Made by a program: the position numbers and the translations under genes
Source of the DNA: Hybos culiciformis
Lineage: Eukaryota; Arthropoda; Insecta; Diptera; Hybotidae
Direction of reading: 5' to 3'
DNA: 64,000 nucleotides
Assembly: GCA_964007475.1 (NCBI GenBank)
Contig: OZ023273.1
Coordinates: 26,461,557-26,525,556, forward strand
Shown here: piece by piece, positions 1-10,815 of the stretch
How positions within the stretch are numbered: the stretch's first letter is position 1
How the letters are laid out: each line of letters starts with the position of its first letter
The notes under the pieces: generated by a model
The model's database searches: none
The model's input: the letters and a program-made list of their open reading frames with translations, nothing else
What the model was told of the DNA's origin: nothing

Positions 1-2381
1 ATATGAATTTTAATCAAAAGCTTTATTAAAAACTCACACACAAAAGGATACACACATTTTTAATATATGTGTATATTAAGAAAAAAAATAATATAAATCC
101 TTTTACGTAATAATATCCTTTTTGATATGGTTCAACAAAATGAAGCAAGAAAAAAAATAGCTGAGTATATAAGAACGACGTGCTCATGATTATATTATAA
201 GAGAGATTTATTCATGGTTTTCGAAAAATTGGGAATAATGTAATAGAAAACTTTTGTTTTATTCATTTATAAGTTGTGTAGGTTTGAATTGATATTCATG
301 ACACGATTGACAATTAAAATCAAATAGAAACATAATTTGAAAATTAAGCACATTTTAATTTCAGTATGTATCCGTAGGTTTCTTTTATTAATTTGCATAT
401 TGATTGATATTGAAATTGATAGATTGATTTGCCTTTTATGAAGATACTTTTTTAGACTATTTTGTGGATGTTGTTTATTTAAATTTTCCTCCATAAAATA
501 ATTTGTATATAAAGCTTTTTTCTCTCGAATTAAGTCAAAAAAAATTATTTTTCTACTTTCTTTCTTAGAATTAGATCTTCTGATTTTTTTTTTGTAATTT
601 TTTAAGTTTCCACTTACTTTATTTTCGAGCTAAAAATTTTTCTTATTATTTAAAAAATGTCAAATTGTTAAATGACTTGTATATTCTAGTATACATATAT
701 AATATATATGCAAATTTTTTATATTTTACATACCTACATATATAAATGTTAAAAATACCATTCCAAAGTGTATAGGTCTGTATAATGTGTGTAATGAACA
801 TACAAATTTTCATATGTGAAAGTACTCCTTTGTACAATTGTATAAAAATAAAAATGGTTACAAAATAATAGACTTTATACTTATGACTGTGAGACGTGAT
901 AAAAAGAAAATTATGATAACCGAATATAAGATTTCGAATGATATAAAATTTTAAATTAGCTATTAAAAATAATAAATGTTATAAAATAATTGTAGATTTA
1001 TATGCAAAGACTTAAGTGCGCTATGGATTTAAATTATCTTCGGACATAAGACTATGCGTAGTATGTTGGTTTTCTGTGTTGTCGTCTTGTGTATGCATTA
1101 GTATGTGGGTGTTGAATATATTAAATTTCTAGTTAAAGTAAGAAAAGACATCTTGTTGATGCTAACATGAATTAATTCCACAATATTCTGAAACTAGTAT
1201 TTTTATTCAGATATACATTATGTAAGTACAGGTTATATCAAAGCGATTAACCAGGTGATAGGGGCAAGATATTAAAAACTTTCTTGTAATGTAATTAGGT
1301 TGAATAGTAGTAATCTGCTTTGCAGCGTTTATTTATCTACAGATTTAATTTTAAGTATAGTATTTGATTATTTAAAACATTTTTTTTCACAATTTAAAAA
1401 TCCTAGTCAAAAACTTACAAATTTACTTGGCAAATTTAATTTTTCCAGTCATATCAAATGAAAGAATAAAAGATTTAATCAAATATAGCATTATATATAA
1501 TGCCTTGGCTGATAATTTATGGACAGAATTTTAAAATAAGGAAGAAAATTAAAATTTTCTGGTAATATGTAATATGGCATGTCATTAATTTTAAACTGTC
1601 TGTTTCGATACAAATGTACCTAAGTACTACATTGTTTTTACTTCTTCTTTTTTAAGTTCATTTAACATCCGCACATGCAATAAATTCTTTTCATTTTCAG
1701 AGCCAAACAAAAAATGTAACAAATTTATGGCATTCGCGTTGTAAAACTAATTCAGCGTTTTTTTTATGAACCAATAATTTAAAATTAAAAATAAGAATTT
1801 AATTTTTTTCCCATTAAAATTTTTTTTGTTTTTTGATTTATTACGATTGGAAATGTGTAATGATGCAGAGGATTTTTTTTTTTAAATTATTTGCTTTATC
1901 CATACCACAAAACAAGTTAATGAAAAATAAATTTTTTTTTTGTTTTTCTTTTCAGGTAAGTGTGGAAATAATTTCCAATCATTTTTTGCAATGCAATAAT
2001 TAAAGGTTAACAAACACAGTATGTTAATTATTCATATATTTACTTGATACACCAACAATCAGTCCTACATAATGTTTACATGTACAATATACACAGTATA
2101 CAAAATAATATATCATGTTGAGTTTAAAAATTACTGACAACAATTTAATATCACAGAACTTTTTTTTTAAACTAGATTTTAACTAAAGTTTTCATAATTC
2201 TAGGAAATCGGATTAATCCAAGTTGATAAAGAAATTAAAGTATTTATTTATCGAAGAAAACAAATACTGAACTTCTGTACCTGATACAATAATACAAAAT
2301 TTATAATATATGAAAATTATAAAATCGAGACTCTACATACAGAATATCTAATTACTGTTACGTTCACGATGATTTAGGCTT
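1..2381. other. AT-rich non-coding sequence
   Basis: Short open frames on the minus strand only; they are low in complexity and match no family I know. Nothing else recognised. Confidence 0.7.
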
Positions 2382-2389
2382 CCTAGAAC

Positions 2390-3001
2390 CAGTGCCATCC
2401 TAATCAATGTGCTAACGCCAAAATATAAGGGGCGCAAAATAATAACAATAAAAACAAGAAAAAAACCAAAAAGAGGAATTTTCACTTGGAAATCTGTGCT
2501 GAAAATTACGAGTCCGAAAATTTGCTTGTATAATTTTTAACGTGTTGCGTCGATTCACAGAAACACAATTCATCGAAACCACAACTCAACGAAAACACAA
2601 TTCACTGAAACCACCATTCACCGAAAACACAATTCACCGAAAACACAATTCACCGAAAATAGTATTAAACACAATTCACCGAAAACACAATTCACCGAAA
2701 ACACAATTCACCGAAAACACAATTCACCGAAATTACAATTCACCGAAAACTCAATTCACCGAAAATAGTATGAAACACAATTCACGGCGATTTTTTATAG
2801 CGGCGATTTTTTAACCGAACTCAACCTGTTTATAATTTTCGGGCGAATTGTGTTTTCGGTGAATTAACGGTAAATCGTTTTTTAATATTTTATTTATTTA
2901 TTTTTTAATATATAAAATATAAGTCTATAATTAATTTTTCTATGATATGAGCGCCAGGAAACTATTAGCACATAGGTACGAAATATGTTAGGACGGCTCT
3001 G
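2390..3001. mobile_element. hAT-type MITE, 612 bp, perfect 8-bp TSD, internal 16-bp minisatellite
   Basis: The left end CAGTGCCATCCTAA and the inverted right end CAGAGCCGTCCTAA differ at two positions, and both ends share ATGTGCTAA further in. The flanks are identical 8-bp copies CCTAGAAC (2382-2389 and 3002-3009), the hAT target-site signature. There is no transposase, so it is non-autonomous. The centre is a tandem array (2552-2790). The perfect duplication implies a fairly recent insertion. Confidence 0.88.
2552..2795. repeat. 16-bp minisatellite inside the hAT MITE
   Basis: About 14 copies of AACACAATTCACCGAA in head-to-tail order, with point variants and two interruptions reading AATAGTAT(T/G)A. 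A single inverted copy lies at about 2840-2866 (GAATTGTGTTTTCGGTGAAT), so the array can pair back on it. The open frame across the array is a by-product of the repeat, not a gene. Confidence 0.9.
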
Positions 3002-3009
3002 CCTAGAAC

Positions 3010-4023
3010 AATATGTTGCGTGGTATTGTCATTATTGGTTATTATTATTATTGATTCTCACCTTGGGCTAGAATTTGATTCAATATATAAGTATACATGT
3101 ATATATCTTTTAGTTTAGAATAACTAAAAAAAACCACAACTAATCGTTATTTCAAACTAGAAAATTGAGAATTATTGACTTGAGTGAACATTTTACATTT
3201 TTTTTTGTATAATAAACATTATTATTTTTTTGAGTTGACAAAATAAAATATTGAGCTAAACTTTTTTAAAGTCAGCATAAAATTTGTTCTACATCTACAG
3301 TATAAATCTTATTACACTTAATTTATGATAAAACCTGATTTGTTATCTTCAGTAACTTCTGAAGTAAATTCTATCAATTTAACTCAATATTAAGACCAAT
3401 TACCCTACCGACAAAAAGATATTTGATATTATTTTCTATACATAATATTATATTTATCATGTTTTTCTTGTGATGTTATTTTATTCATTGCTGCAGCTAT
3501 AACTATTAAAGAAACATCTTTGGAATAAAAAATTATATTAACTGAATTTAAAATAAGTATAAAAAAAACGTAAAAAAAATCTCAACACTCGCGGCTAATT
3601 TTTTATTTTATTTTTAGTTTTCATTTTACACCTTTAAGTGAATATAGGTATATATATACTATTATAAGTACAAAATATATAATATAGAAAAAAAAACTAT
3701 ACAAAATATATCCTTTTTTAATTCAACTTAATAAATAATGTAAACATTAAAATTCTAATTTTGTTTATAATAGTGTTAAACAAATTATCCTAAATACCTT
3801 TTTCCTTTTTTTTTTTCATATATAAGTGTATTTTTTTTTTATTCGTGAATATACTACCTAGGCATTTATTAGTATTTTTTTTTTATTCCATTTTTGTTCC
3901 TTTTAATATTATACCCTTAAGCCTTTTACTTATTTTTATTTAAGAAAAGATTAGAAATTTAAGCAAATTCATCGCAACATCGAAAAATAAAAATACAATA
4001 TTATTTTTTTTTAATATAAAAAA
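3010..4023. other. AT-rich non-coding sequence
   Basis: Homopolymer-rich sequence between two mobile elements. Nothing recognised. Confidence 0.7.
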
Positions 4024-4091
4024 ATTAAATCATAAAAAATACATTTTATAAAAAACAACGTTTTTCTTGCGCACTAAAAAGTATAAAATAA
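4024..4091 (+). repeat. Left terminal inverted repeat (68 bp)
   Basis: Begins ATTAAATCATAAAAAATAC and ends GTATAAAATAA. Every base matches the complement of 5320-5387. Confidence 0.9.
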
Positions 4092-4098
4092 GGGAGTG

Positions 4099-4256
4099 GC
4101 TACAGTTACGGCAACCGTAACTTGGTTTTTTTTTTTAACAGTTACGGTTAACGTAACTTATTTTTTTTTTAACAGTTACGGTTAACGTAACTTATTTTTT
4201 TTTTTTAAAGTTACGGCAACCGTAACTTTTAGGTAATGCTTAAAGTTACGGCAATT
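4099..4256. repeat. Left cluster of GTTACG hairpins
   Basis: Four full copies and one half copy of 17-bp stem-loops, GTTACGGCAACCGTAAC (7-bp stem, CAA loop) or GTTACGGTTAACGTAAC (6-bp stem), are separated by T-rich spacers of about 18 bp. The same stem recurs in the right-hand 72-bp array. Confidence 0.9.
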
Positions 4257-4315
4257 TTTTTTTTTTTTTTTCGAAAAAAAAAAAAAATTTATTTAATTTT
4301 ATTTTTTTTTTATTT

Positions 4316-4346
<31 letters not shown>

Positions 4347-4351
4347 TTGTC

Positions 4352-4427
4352 TTAACCCTTTCTTCGGGATTCGAACCTCGTTCTTTAGCATTTCATTCTA
4401 CCACTCTACCTCTCGGCTACAGTATTA
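4352..4427 (-). other. tRNA-like segment with Pol III A and B boxes
   Basis: On the minus strand an A-box-like TAGCCGAGAGG (4409-4419) is followed 42 nt later by a perfect B box GGTTCGAATCC (4367-4377), the spacing of a tRNA gene. The acceptor and T stems do not pair well, so it is not a functional tRNA. Downstream on that strand is an A-rich tract, as in tRNA-derived SINEs. It probably represents a SINE head or tRNA pseudogene captured in the element. Confidence 0.55.
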
Positions 4428-4576
4428 AAATTATAAACGTGTACAAAATAGAAAATATAAATTATGTGTACATGTGAAAGTTATTGACAAGTAAAAACCT
4501 TACATCGTCATACAAAAAATGCAAGAATAGTAAAACCTTACATAGTTATACAAAAATACAAAAAAAAGAATTAAAA

Positions 4577-4652
4577 GCGCGAAGCCCCAAGGCAAAATAA
4601 AAAAAAAAAAAGAAGCCCTAGGGGGTTTGGGGGAGGCGGCGGCCGTCCCCCA
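4577..4652. other. GC-rich stretch within the 1.36-kb element
   Basis: A short GC-rich block holding GCGCGAAGCCCCAAGGC, an A-rich spacer and GGGGGTTTGGGGGAGGCGGC ahead of CCCCC. It contrasts strongly with the surroundings and has G-run and C-run partners that could fold. Function unknown. Confidence 0.5.
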
Positions 4653-4732
4653 TTCAGCATAACAACTTTTTATTTAAAAAAAAAGTCATAATGCTCAAAA
4701 AAAACTTTGCCGTAATCACTAAAAAAAAAAAA

Positions 4733-5045
4733 AAAGTTACGTCCGCCGTAACTTTAGACAATTTTCTACAGGATTACGGTTGCCGTAACTCTCAAAAAAA
4801 AAAAAGAGTTACGTTTGCCGTAACTTTAAACAATTTTCAACAGGATTACGGTTGCCGTAACTCAAAAAATAAAAAAAGAGTTACGTTTGCCGTAACTTTA
4901 GTCAATTTTCAACAGGATTACGGTTGCCGTAACTCTAAAAATAAAAAAAGAGTTACGTTTGCCGTAACTTTAGTCAATTTTGAACAGGATTACGGTTGCC
5001 GTAACTCTCAAAAAAAAAAAGGAGTTACGTTTGCCGTAACTGTAG
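4733..5045. repeat. 72-bp tandem repeat of paired hairpins
   Basis: The anchor CAGGATTACGGTTGCCGTAA starts at 4769, 4841, 4913 and 4985, an exact 72-bp period. Each unit holds two stem-loops (TTACGGTTGCCGTAA, and GTTACGTTTGCCGTAAC) separated by an A-rich spacer and by CAATTTTCAA-type sequence. The period is a multiple of three, which explains the false open frame. Confidence 0.92.
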
Positions 5046-5053
5046 ACGCTCCC

Positions 5054-5328
5054 ATAAAATAATTTTACTATGAGTTTCATTTTGGTAACAGACTTTATAA
5101 CTTTTCTCCACACACATACTTGAAACTGATTACAACAGTCTATAACTAGAAACGTGGGGCGCATTTTTGAGGTAATACTGTAAATGTGTTGTAAAAATGT
5201 GCCCCACGTTTCTAGTTATAGACTGTTGTAATCAGTTTCAAGTATGTGTGTCCACAATCCTCTGAATGAGCCGGAGAAAAGTTATAAAGTCTGTTACCAA
5301 AATGAAACTCATAGTAAAATTATTTTAT
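5054..5328. repeat. Inner palindrome with 21-22-bp one-sided insertion
   Basis: The left arm 5054-5167 and right arm ~5185-5328 are near-identical reverse complements, for example TATAACTAGAAACGTGGGGC against GCCCCACGTTTCTAGTTATA. The right arm carries an extra ~21 bp (about 5252-5273) with no partner. The right arm runs straight into the outer terminal repeat, so the left arm looks like an inverted duplication of the element's subterminal DNA. Confidence 0.9.
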
Positions 5329-5387
5329 ACTTTTTAGTGCGCAAGAAAAACGTTGTTTTTTATAAAATGTATTTTTTATGATTTAAT
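5320..5387 (-). repeat. Right terminal inverted repeat (68 bp)
   Basis: Perfect inverted copy of 4024-4091. It is continuous with the right arm of the inner palindrome, overlapping it by about 9 bp. Confidence 0.9.
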
Positions 5388-5458
5388 ATTTATTTTCTAC
5401 TTTTTAGTTTTGAAGCTGAAACAAAGCAGAATTTTTCTTATAAAATTTGATTGTCAAA

Positions 5459-5945
5459 ATTACGAAATTTGTGTGTTTAATCATGTCGTCTTTGTAGGTA
5501 CAAAATTTGAATAAAATCGGACGAAATTTTGAAGTCCTCTGCAAGGAAGGTAGAGGAGGCCAATCAATTTTTTATTACAAAATCTGTGTATTTAATACCG
5601 AATTTGATTGAATAAAATGGTATTTTTGAAGTCCTCTCCATAGGACGTCGCTGGGTAGGAGGCCAATAAATTTTTTGTTACGAAATTCGTGTGTTCAATC
5701 ATTTCTTCTTTTTATGTACTAAATTTGAATGAAATCGGACAAACTTTTGGTTGTGAAAATTTGATTGCAAAATTTCTCGGGCAGACAAACAGACGAAAAA
5801 CTTTTCAAATCACGATTAAAGTGGTAGAATATTGTATTGTCATCGGGTTCAGAGCTATATTCAAAATTTCGGAGCTGTAGCTTGTCGGAAAGTGGTCTAA
5901 AATTTGATTAAAAAATTTCTAGGACAGACAAACAGACAAGAAAGT
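5459..5945. repeat. Diverged tandem repeat next to the 1.36-kb element
   Basis: Related units start at 5459, 5574 and 5677 (TTACGAAATTTGTGTGTTTA and variants), each followed by ATTTGAATAAAATCGGAC-like sequence, GAAGTCCTCT and AGGAGGCCAAT. A second repeated phrase, GGGCAGACAAACAGACGA / AGGACAGACAAACAGACAAG, occurs near 5777 and 5929. It probably derives from an old mobile element; no coding capacity. Confidence 0.65.
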
Positions 5946-8150
5946 GAGTTGATAAAAACTTTGTAATTGTAATAAAGTCAATATTTAAATTTTTCTTATA
6001 ATTTTTTCTAAAATAAGTAAGATGCAAATAATGTACCTATTTAAAATGCAGATACTTTAAAGTTGAAACAAATCTATCTATTAAATTTTTATTCGGACTC
6101 TTCATTATACCTTTATATATTAAGAATACATATCTTTAGGTTCTATATATATAGTTACCCCATTTTTTTCGATTTTCGACTACAGGCTATTAAATATAGT
6201 ATTTTGAATTAATTATCTACAGAAATATAATTAACTTTAATTTGATAAGGATTTTAAAGATTTTGCAAATTCCAAAAAAGATAGAGGTTAAATGCTTACA
6301 GTTTTGAATCACAATAATTTTGAATAGTGTACTGGAATTTGATATTTGTTGTTTTACAGGTTGATGGAAAAACAACAAATGTTAAAGTTAAATGTAAAAT
6401 CAAATTAATATTTTATTGAGTCTTGATCAACGTTAAAAAAAAAGTCAAAATTTATTAGTGAAATTAGAAAATGGATGATTTTTATTTACACAAATGTCCT
6501 CAGCCTCACTAAAACGAAGAAGAACAGTTTTTTTTCTAATATCTATATAACCATTCTAGAACTATTTAACTTTGATGCATATTAAATTATTCAAGACCCC
6601 ATGTAATATTTCCAAACTATATAACAGTTTGCATTCCAACTATTCTGTATTTTTTTTAATTGTGACAATTAAAAAAAAAAAAAAATATTTATAATCGGAG
6701 AAAAATAACAAGAATAACAACACAGTTTCATAACATTAATAACTATTTATCTAAGAAAACGTGTTCCACCATTATTTTCTATGCTAAAGTTGATATCAAA
6801 TACTTTTTAAATTTGCTCTTATAGGTATAACGTTCATGTTAATAATGTTCATGTATAATAAAACCTATTTTTCCGTAAAGTCATTCAAAAAAAAAAAGAA
6901 GTTAAATTGCATTTACTGAAATTCTTTAAATTAAAATAAGTATTTTTTTTTTATACTTTTACAGTTTTAAGATGTAGAATGGAGACGATTTAAAAAAAAA
7001 AAAGCGTTGAATTACACAAGCATTATTTTCCCTCTATATTAAAAAGAAATAAAAGAAAGGAAAATTTTATTTTTATTCACCAGAAGAAAATAACTACAAA
7101 GGGCGAACAAAAAAAAAAAAAATTAAAAAAGAAAATAGTTAGCAAGGACAATGGTATATAAAAGTTTAACAAGCAAACTCTAAAACTTTTGTATATCATA
7201 GTAGAGGGGAAAAATTGCAATCGAGAGTATTATTATTTTTTTCACATCCTTTCTTTTCTATTTGTATATAAATACTATTTCTTTTCCTATTCAATATTAT
7301 AATTTTTTTTTAATGCATAACTTTTATTTACTTAATGAAAATTATAACATAATTTTATTAACCAAATTGAATAACTAAACTGCAATTATCAATATAAACA
7401 GTATAAATTGATATTCGTTGTTTGTACAAGAATTTAGTATTCAAACACCTGATGTAAGAACAGCTCATACTGGTATGCTAACAAATCTACGTGAAGCGGA
7501 CTTAAGCTTTCATATTATCGTACGATACAAGAATAGTTAGAATATAGATTCAACAACAAAAAAAACAATATAATTCCATTCATTTGATATCAAAAAAAAA
7601 AAAAAAATTGCGTAAAATAATTCCTATAATCACTTAATCTTAAAAAAAAAATAATATATACATAACATCCGGAAAAAATTATCAATTTATCTAAGTCTCA
7701 TCGCACCTGTTAATAAAAACCAAATAATTTATATGACGAAAAAATTCCCAAAACAAAAAAAAAAAAAACAAATATTTATTATTAACTATTACTTTTTAGT
7801 TATATATGTATTTATATGAAAAATCTGTATATGATATAACAACCTTAACTACCACAGGAAGTTGTGAATATAAAAAAGATTACTATGGAAAAACTTTTAG
7901 CATAAACATAATAACGTGAATATAGATATATATTTTTTTTTTGTTCTTTATTTTGTTTGTACGGAGCCTGTAAATATTTATTTGACTAGAATAAATTGAA
8001 AATAAATTTATTTTTTCCTGATCAAGATAAATTATGAACCAAGGTTATATAAGAAATAAAGTCAATAATATTATATAATAACTATTTATAGTAGAAAGTG
8101 TTCTTTTCTTAATGGTTGAAACTAGAACTTATAAAAAAAATTGTCTATCT
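5946..8150. other. AT-rich non-coding sequence
   Basis: Many A and T runs, no recognisable gene or repeat. Confidence 0.7.
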
Positions 8151-8158
8151 CTCTAGAC

Positions 8159-8501
8159 CAGCGGTCGGCAAACTTTTTTGGTCGTGGGTAAAATTCGCCT
8201 AAAATGAGATTTTTTTAAACTTATAGTGGGTCAGTGGCAATTTTATATGAAAGCAATTTTAAAAAAAATAGTTAAATCAAAAGTTAATTTATTTATTATC
8301 TAAGGCTTACAAAAACAATTGCTGGAAAAACTTTCTATTTTATATGCAATTGTTGTAAACAAAAAAATTTTTATATGCAATTGTTGTAAGCAAAAACTAT
8401 ATTCATTGATTTGAGAACTACTTCAAAATTTCGAAGCGGGTAACATGAAATGATGCTTTGGGTCACCCCGTGACCCACGGGTCATAGTTTGCCGACCGCT
8501 G
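8159..8501. mobile_element. hAT-type MITE, 343 bp, perfect 8-bp TSD
   Basis: Perfect 16-bp terminal inverted repeats CAGCGGTCGGCAAACT are flanked by identical 8-bp copies CTCTAGAC at 8151-8158 and 8502-8509. The inner ends (GTCGTGGGT and GTCACGGGGTGACCC) add imperfect pairing. A phrase TTTTATATGCAATTGTTGTA is duplicated inside. No coding capacity. Confidence 0.93.
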
Positions 8502-9317
8502 CTCTAGACAGATAATTGAAGAAAAATAAATTAAGATAAACGAGAAATTGCAAACAAAAAATAGTTTTCAGATTAAATTTTATTAAATAATTAATATAAT
8601 TTAAATAATACGTCATCGGTTAGTGGGATTTCTTAAAACTTTTAAAATTATTTATTTAAGCCAGTAATTTTATTCTGATTTTTTAAAGAGTAATTTATTG
8701 ATATTAATAATCTGTTATAGATTACTTAATATATATAAAAATAATATTTTTTAGTGTGATGACCATCCTGAAAAAGACTTTTTGTTTTCCTATTTTTGTT
8801 TTTTACTTATTTCTTAAATTTTACTTTTGTGAGACTTTTCTTACAGACCGAGCCTTGATCATTCCAATTACTTACCATACATATAAAACTTATTAGATTG
8901 ACAAACAATGTATTCAACTTTCATTTTTGATGTTAATTTAATCGATTAGATTCTGTAAAATTTTCTCGGAATTTTAAGAATAATTTAAAAAAAAAAAATC
9001 AGTAAGGGATCTGGCTTCCACATTTCACTTTTTAATCGAGATTTCACGTTATTAATGACGGGGTAAATAATTTTACTTAGAATTATTTTTTTAAATAATT
9101 TTTTTAAATAAAATTTTCTGGTTTGAAATATAAATAATAAAAATTTCATCTTTAACAACAAATTTGCGTACTATCCATTTCGTCCAAATTTTCATAAAAT
9201 TCGTTTTAAAAAGTTCAAACCATGCCTGCCGTGAAACGATTATAAATAAAATTAAAACTTAAACAGTAAGAACTATTATTTAATTTATGCGATATATGCG
9301 AAACTTAACTTCAAAAC

Positions 9318-9716
9318 CAGTGATGGATTTACGAATAGGCACACTAGGCTCGAACCTAGGGCGGCAAAATTTCATAAAAAAAATTTGTCGGCAATTGTAT
9401 AACAATACAAAACGTTTAAAATCAAAAAAAAAACATAAAGATTTTATTTAAGAGGACTTGCTCCGTCCCAAATATTTGGTCCCAAAATTTAATTGAAAAG
9501 TCGTTTTAGATTATTTTAAAGTTTAATTTAGAAAAAAAATTTCATTCATAAAGTGGTATAAAACTTTTTAGAATCAGTTAAGGCGAAGTGATCAAAATCG
9601 CCTAAAAGCTATTTTTTTTATGTTATGTGAAAATTTGTCTTTTTTTAAATGTGTTTTTTCCCGAAATTTTTTTTTTATTAGTGCCTAAAGGCGGCATTTG
9701 TGTAAATCCGCCCCTG
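9318..9716. mobile_element. hAT-type MITE, ~399 bp, decayed TSD
   Basis: The left end CAGTGATGGATTTACGAATA and inverted right end CAGGGGCGGATTTACACAAA share GGATTTAC and the CAG start. The flanks TTCAAAAC and GACAAAAC agree at 6 of 8 positions. Subterminal motifs ACTAGGCTCGAACCTAGGGC and CTAAAGGCGGCA also fit the type. Older than its neighbour at 8159. Confidence 0.75.
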
Positions 9717-10431
9717 GACAAAACACTATTGCGCCGCTGTTCATATAAAAAAAAAATGGATTATAATAAAGCATAAATTCTTGAAACAACAATTACTCTT
9801 TTATCATTCTCCAGATTTATCGTAAAACTTTGATATTGAATATCCTTCACTTTTAATATTTTAGAATAGGCATCCTGACATATTTTTTTTTTCCATTTTT
9901 TTTACATTTGAAGAAATAAATAAATATTTATTAAAGGAAAAATTATACAAAAGTTTTTCACATCTGGATCACGTACCTTTTTATTCCCAACAATAACAAC
10001 AAAAATGTTAGGAAAGTTAAAAAGAGAAAACTGGAAAAAAACCATTTGTGAAAAATATATAATTTTGTATAAATAAAAAGTCCTTTGGGTTTTATTTTTC
10101 ATTCAAAAAAAAAAAACGTAAAGAAATCCTTCATGAGAATAAATTATTTGTATTCTGATGCGAAAAAAGTTTTTGTCTTATATACACTAATATACAACAC
10201 TGCTGTTTCAACCAAAAATAATATTTATGAAATATTTTTTTGTGTAATATACACCTGAGACCTCTAGTGGACATTTCAATCAATTTATGACAACAAAAGA
10301 AATAATGGTTAGATTTCTGAAAACTTAATGATAGACAAAAAACATATTTTATATAAAATTTAGCAAATCAATTCATCCAAAGTTAATATATGAAAAATAA
10401 AACGAAAGCTAAAATGTTTCAGAATAGAATA

Positions 10432-10815
10432 CAGTGAAACCTGTCCAAGACGGAATCCCATAAATATTTCCGTTTTAAACAGGTTTTCGTCTAGCACAGA
10501 GTTAATAAATAAAAATTGTTTATTCTTAATTTTCAATCTGCATTTATGTATGGTTTATTAAAGTTTAGTTTTAAAACACACAATAAACAATTTGAATAAA
10601 CATTTAGAGAGTTTTATACAGCATAAGTAAATTTAGGAATTTTTAAAAATATATTTTAAATTCGAAAGTTGTGGGTAGTTTTCCCTTTGAACGAAAAACT
10701 TTTTGAAGATTAGAGCCGCATCCATAACGTGTTTATCAGTATTATCTAAACTTGAAAAACACATGATTTATTTTTTCGTTTAATAAAGGTTTTCTATAAA
10801 TATGCCAATTCACTG
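10432..10815. mobile_element. pogo/Tigger-like MITE, ~384 bp, TA flanks
   Basis: Ends CAGTGAA...TTCACTG lie between TA dinucleotides (10430-10431 and 10816-10817). The left end CAGTGAAACCTGTCCAAGAC and the inner GTTTTAAACAGGTTTTCGTC resemble pogo-like elements of the Tc1/mariner superfamily. The perfect terminal match is only 7 bp, so assignment is moderate. Confidence 0.55.

Larger units (their letters stand above)
4024..5387. mobile_element. 1.36-kb non-autonomous element with perfect 68-bp terminal inverted repeats
   Basis: Positions 4024-4091 and 5320-5387 are perfect reverse complements over 68 bp. Between them lie two clusters of short hairpins, a tRNA-like segment, a GC-rich stretch, a 72-bp tandem repeat and an inner palindrome of about 275 bp. 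No transposase frame is present; the 123-codon open frame at 4691-5062 is repeat-derived. I could not identify a clear target duplication, so the superfamily is unassigned; a fold-back type element is the best description. Confidence 0.8.

Noticed and set aside
2542..2814. 90-codon open frame
   Set aside because: It lies in the 16-bp minisatellite of a hAT MITE.
4691..5062. 123-codon open frame
   Set aside because: It translates the 72-bp hairpin repeat, also a multiple of three; not a plausible protein.
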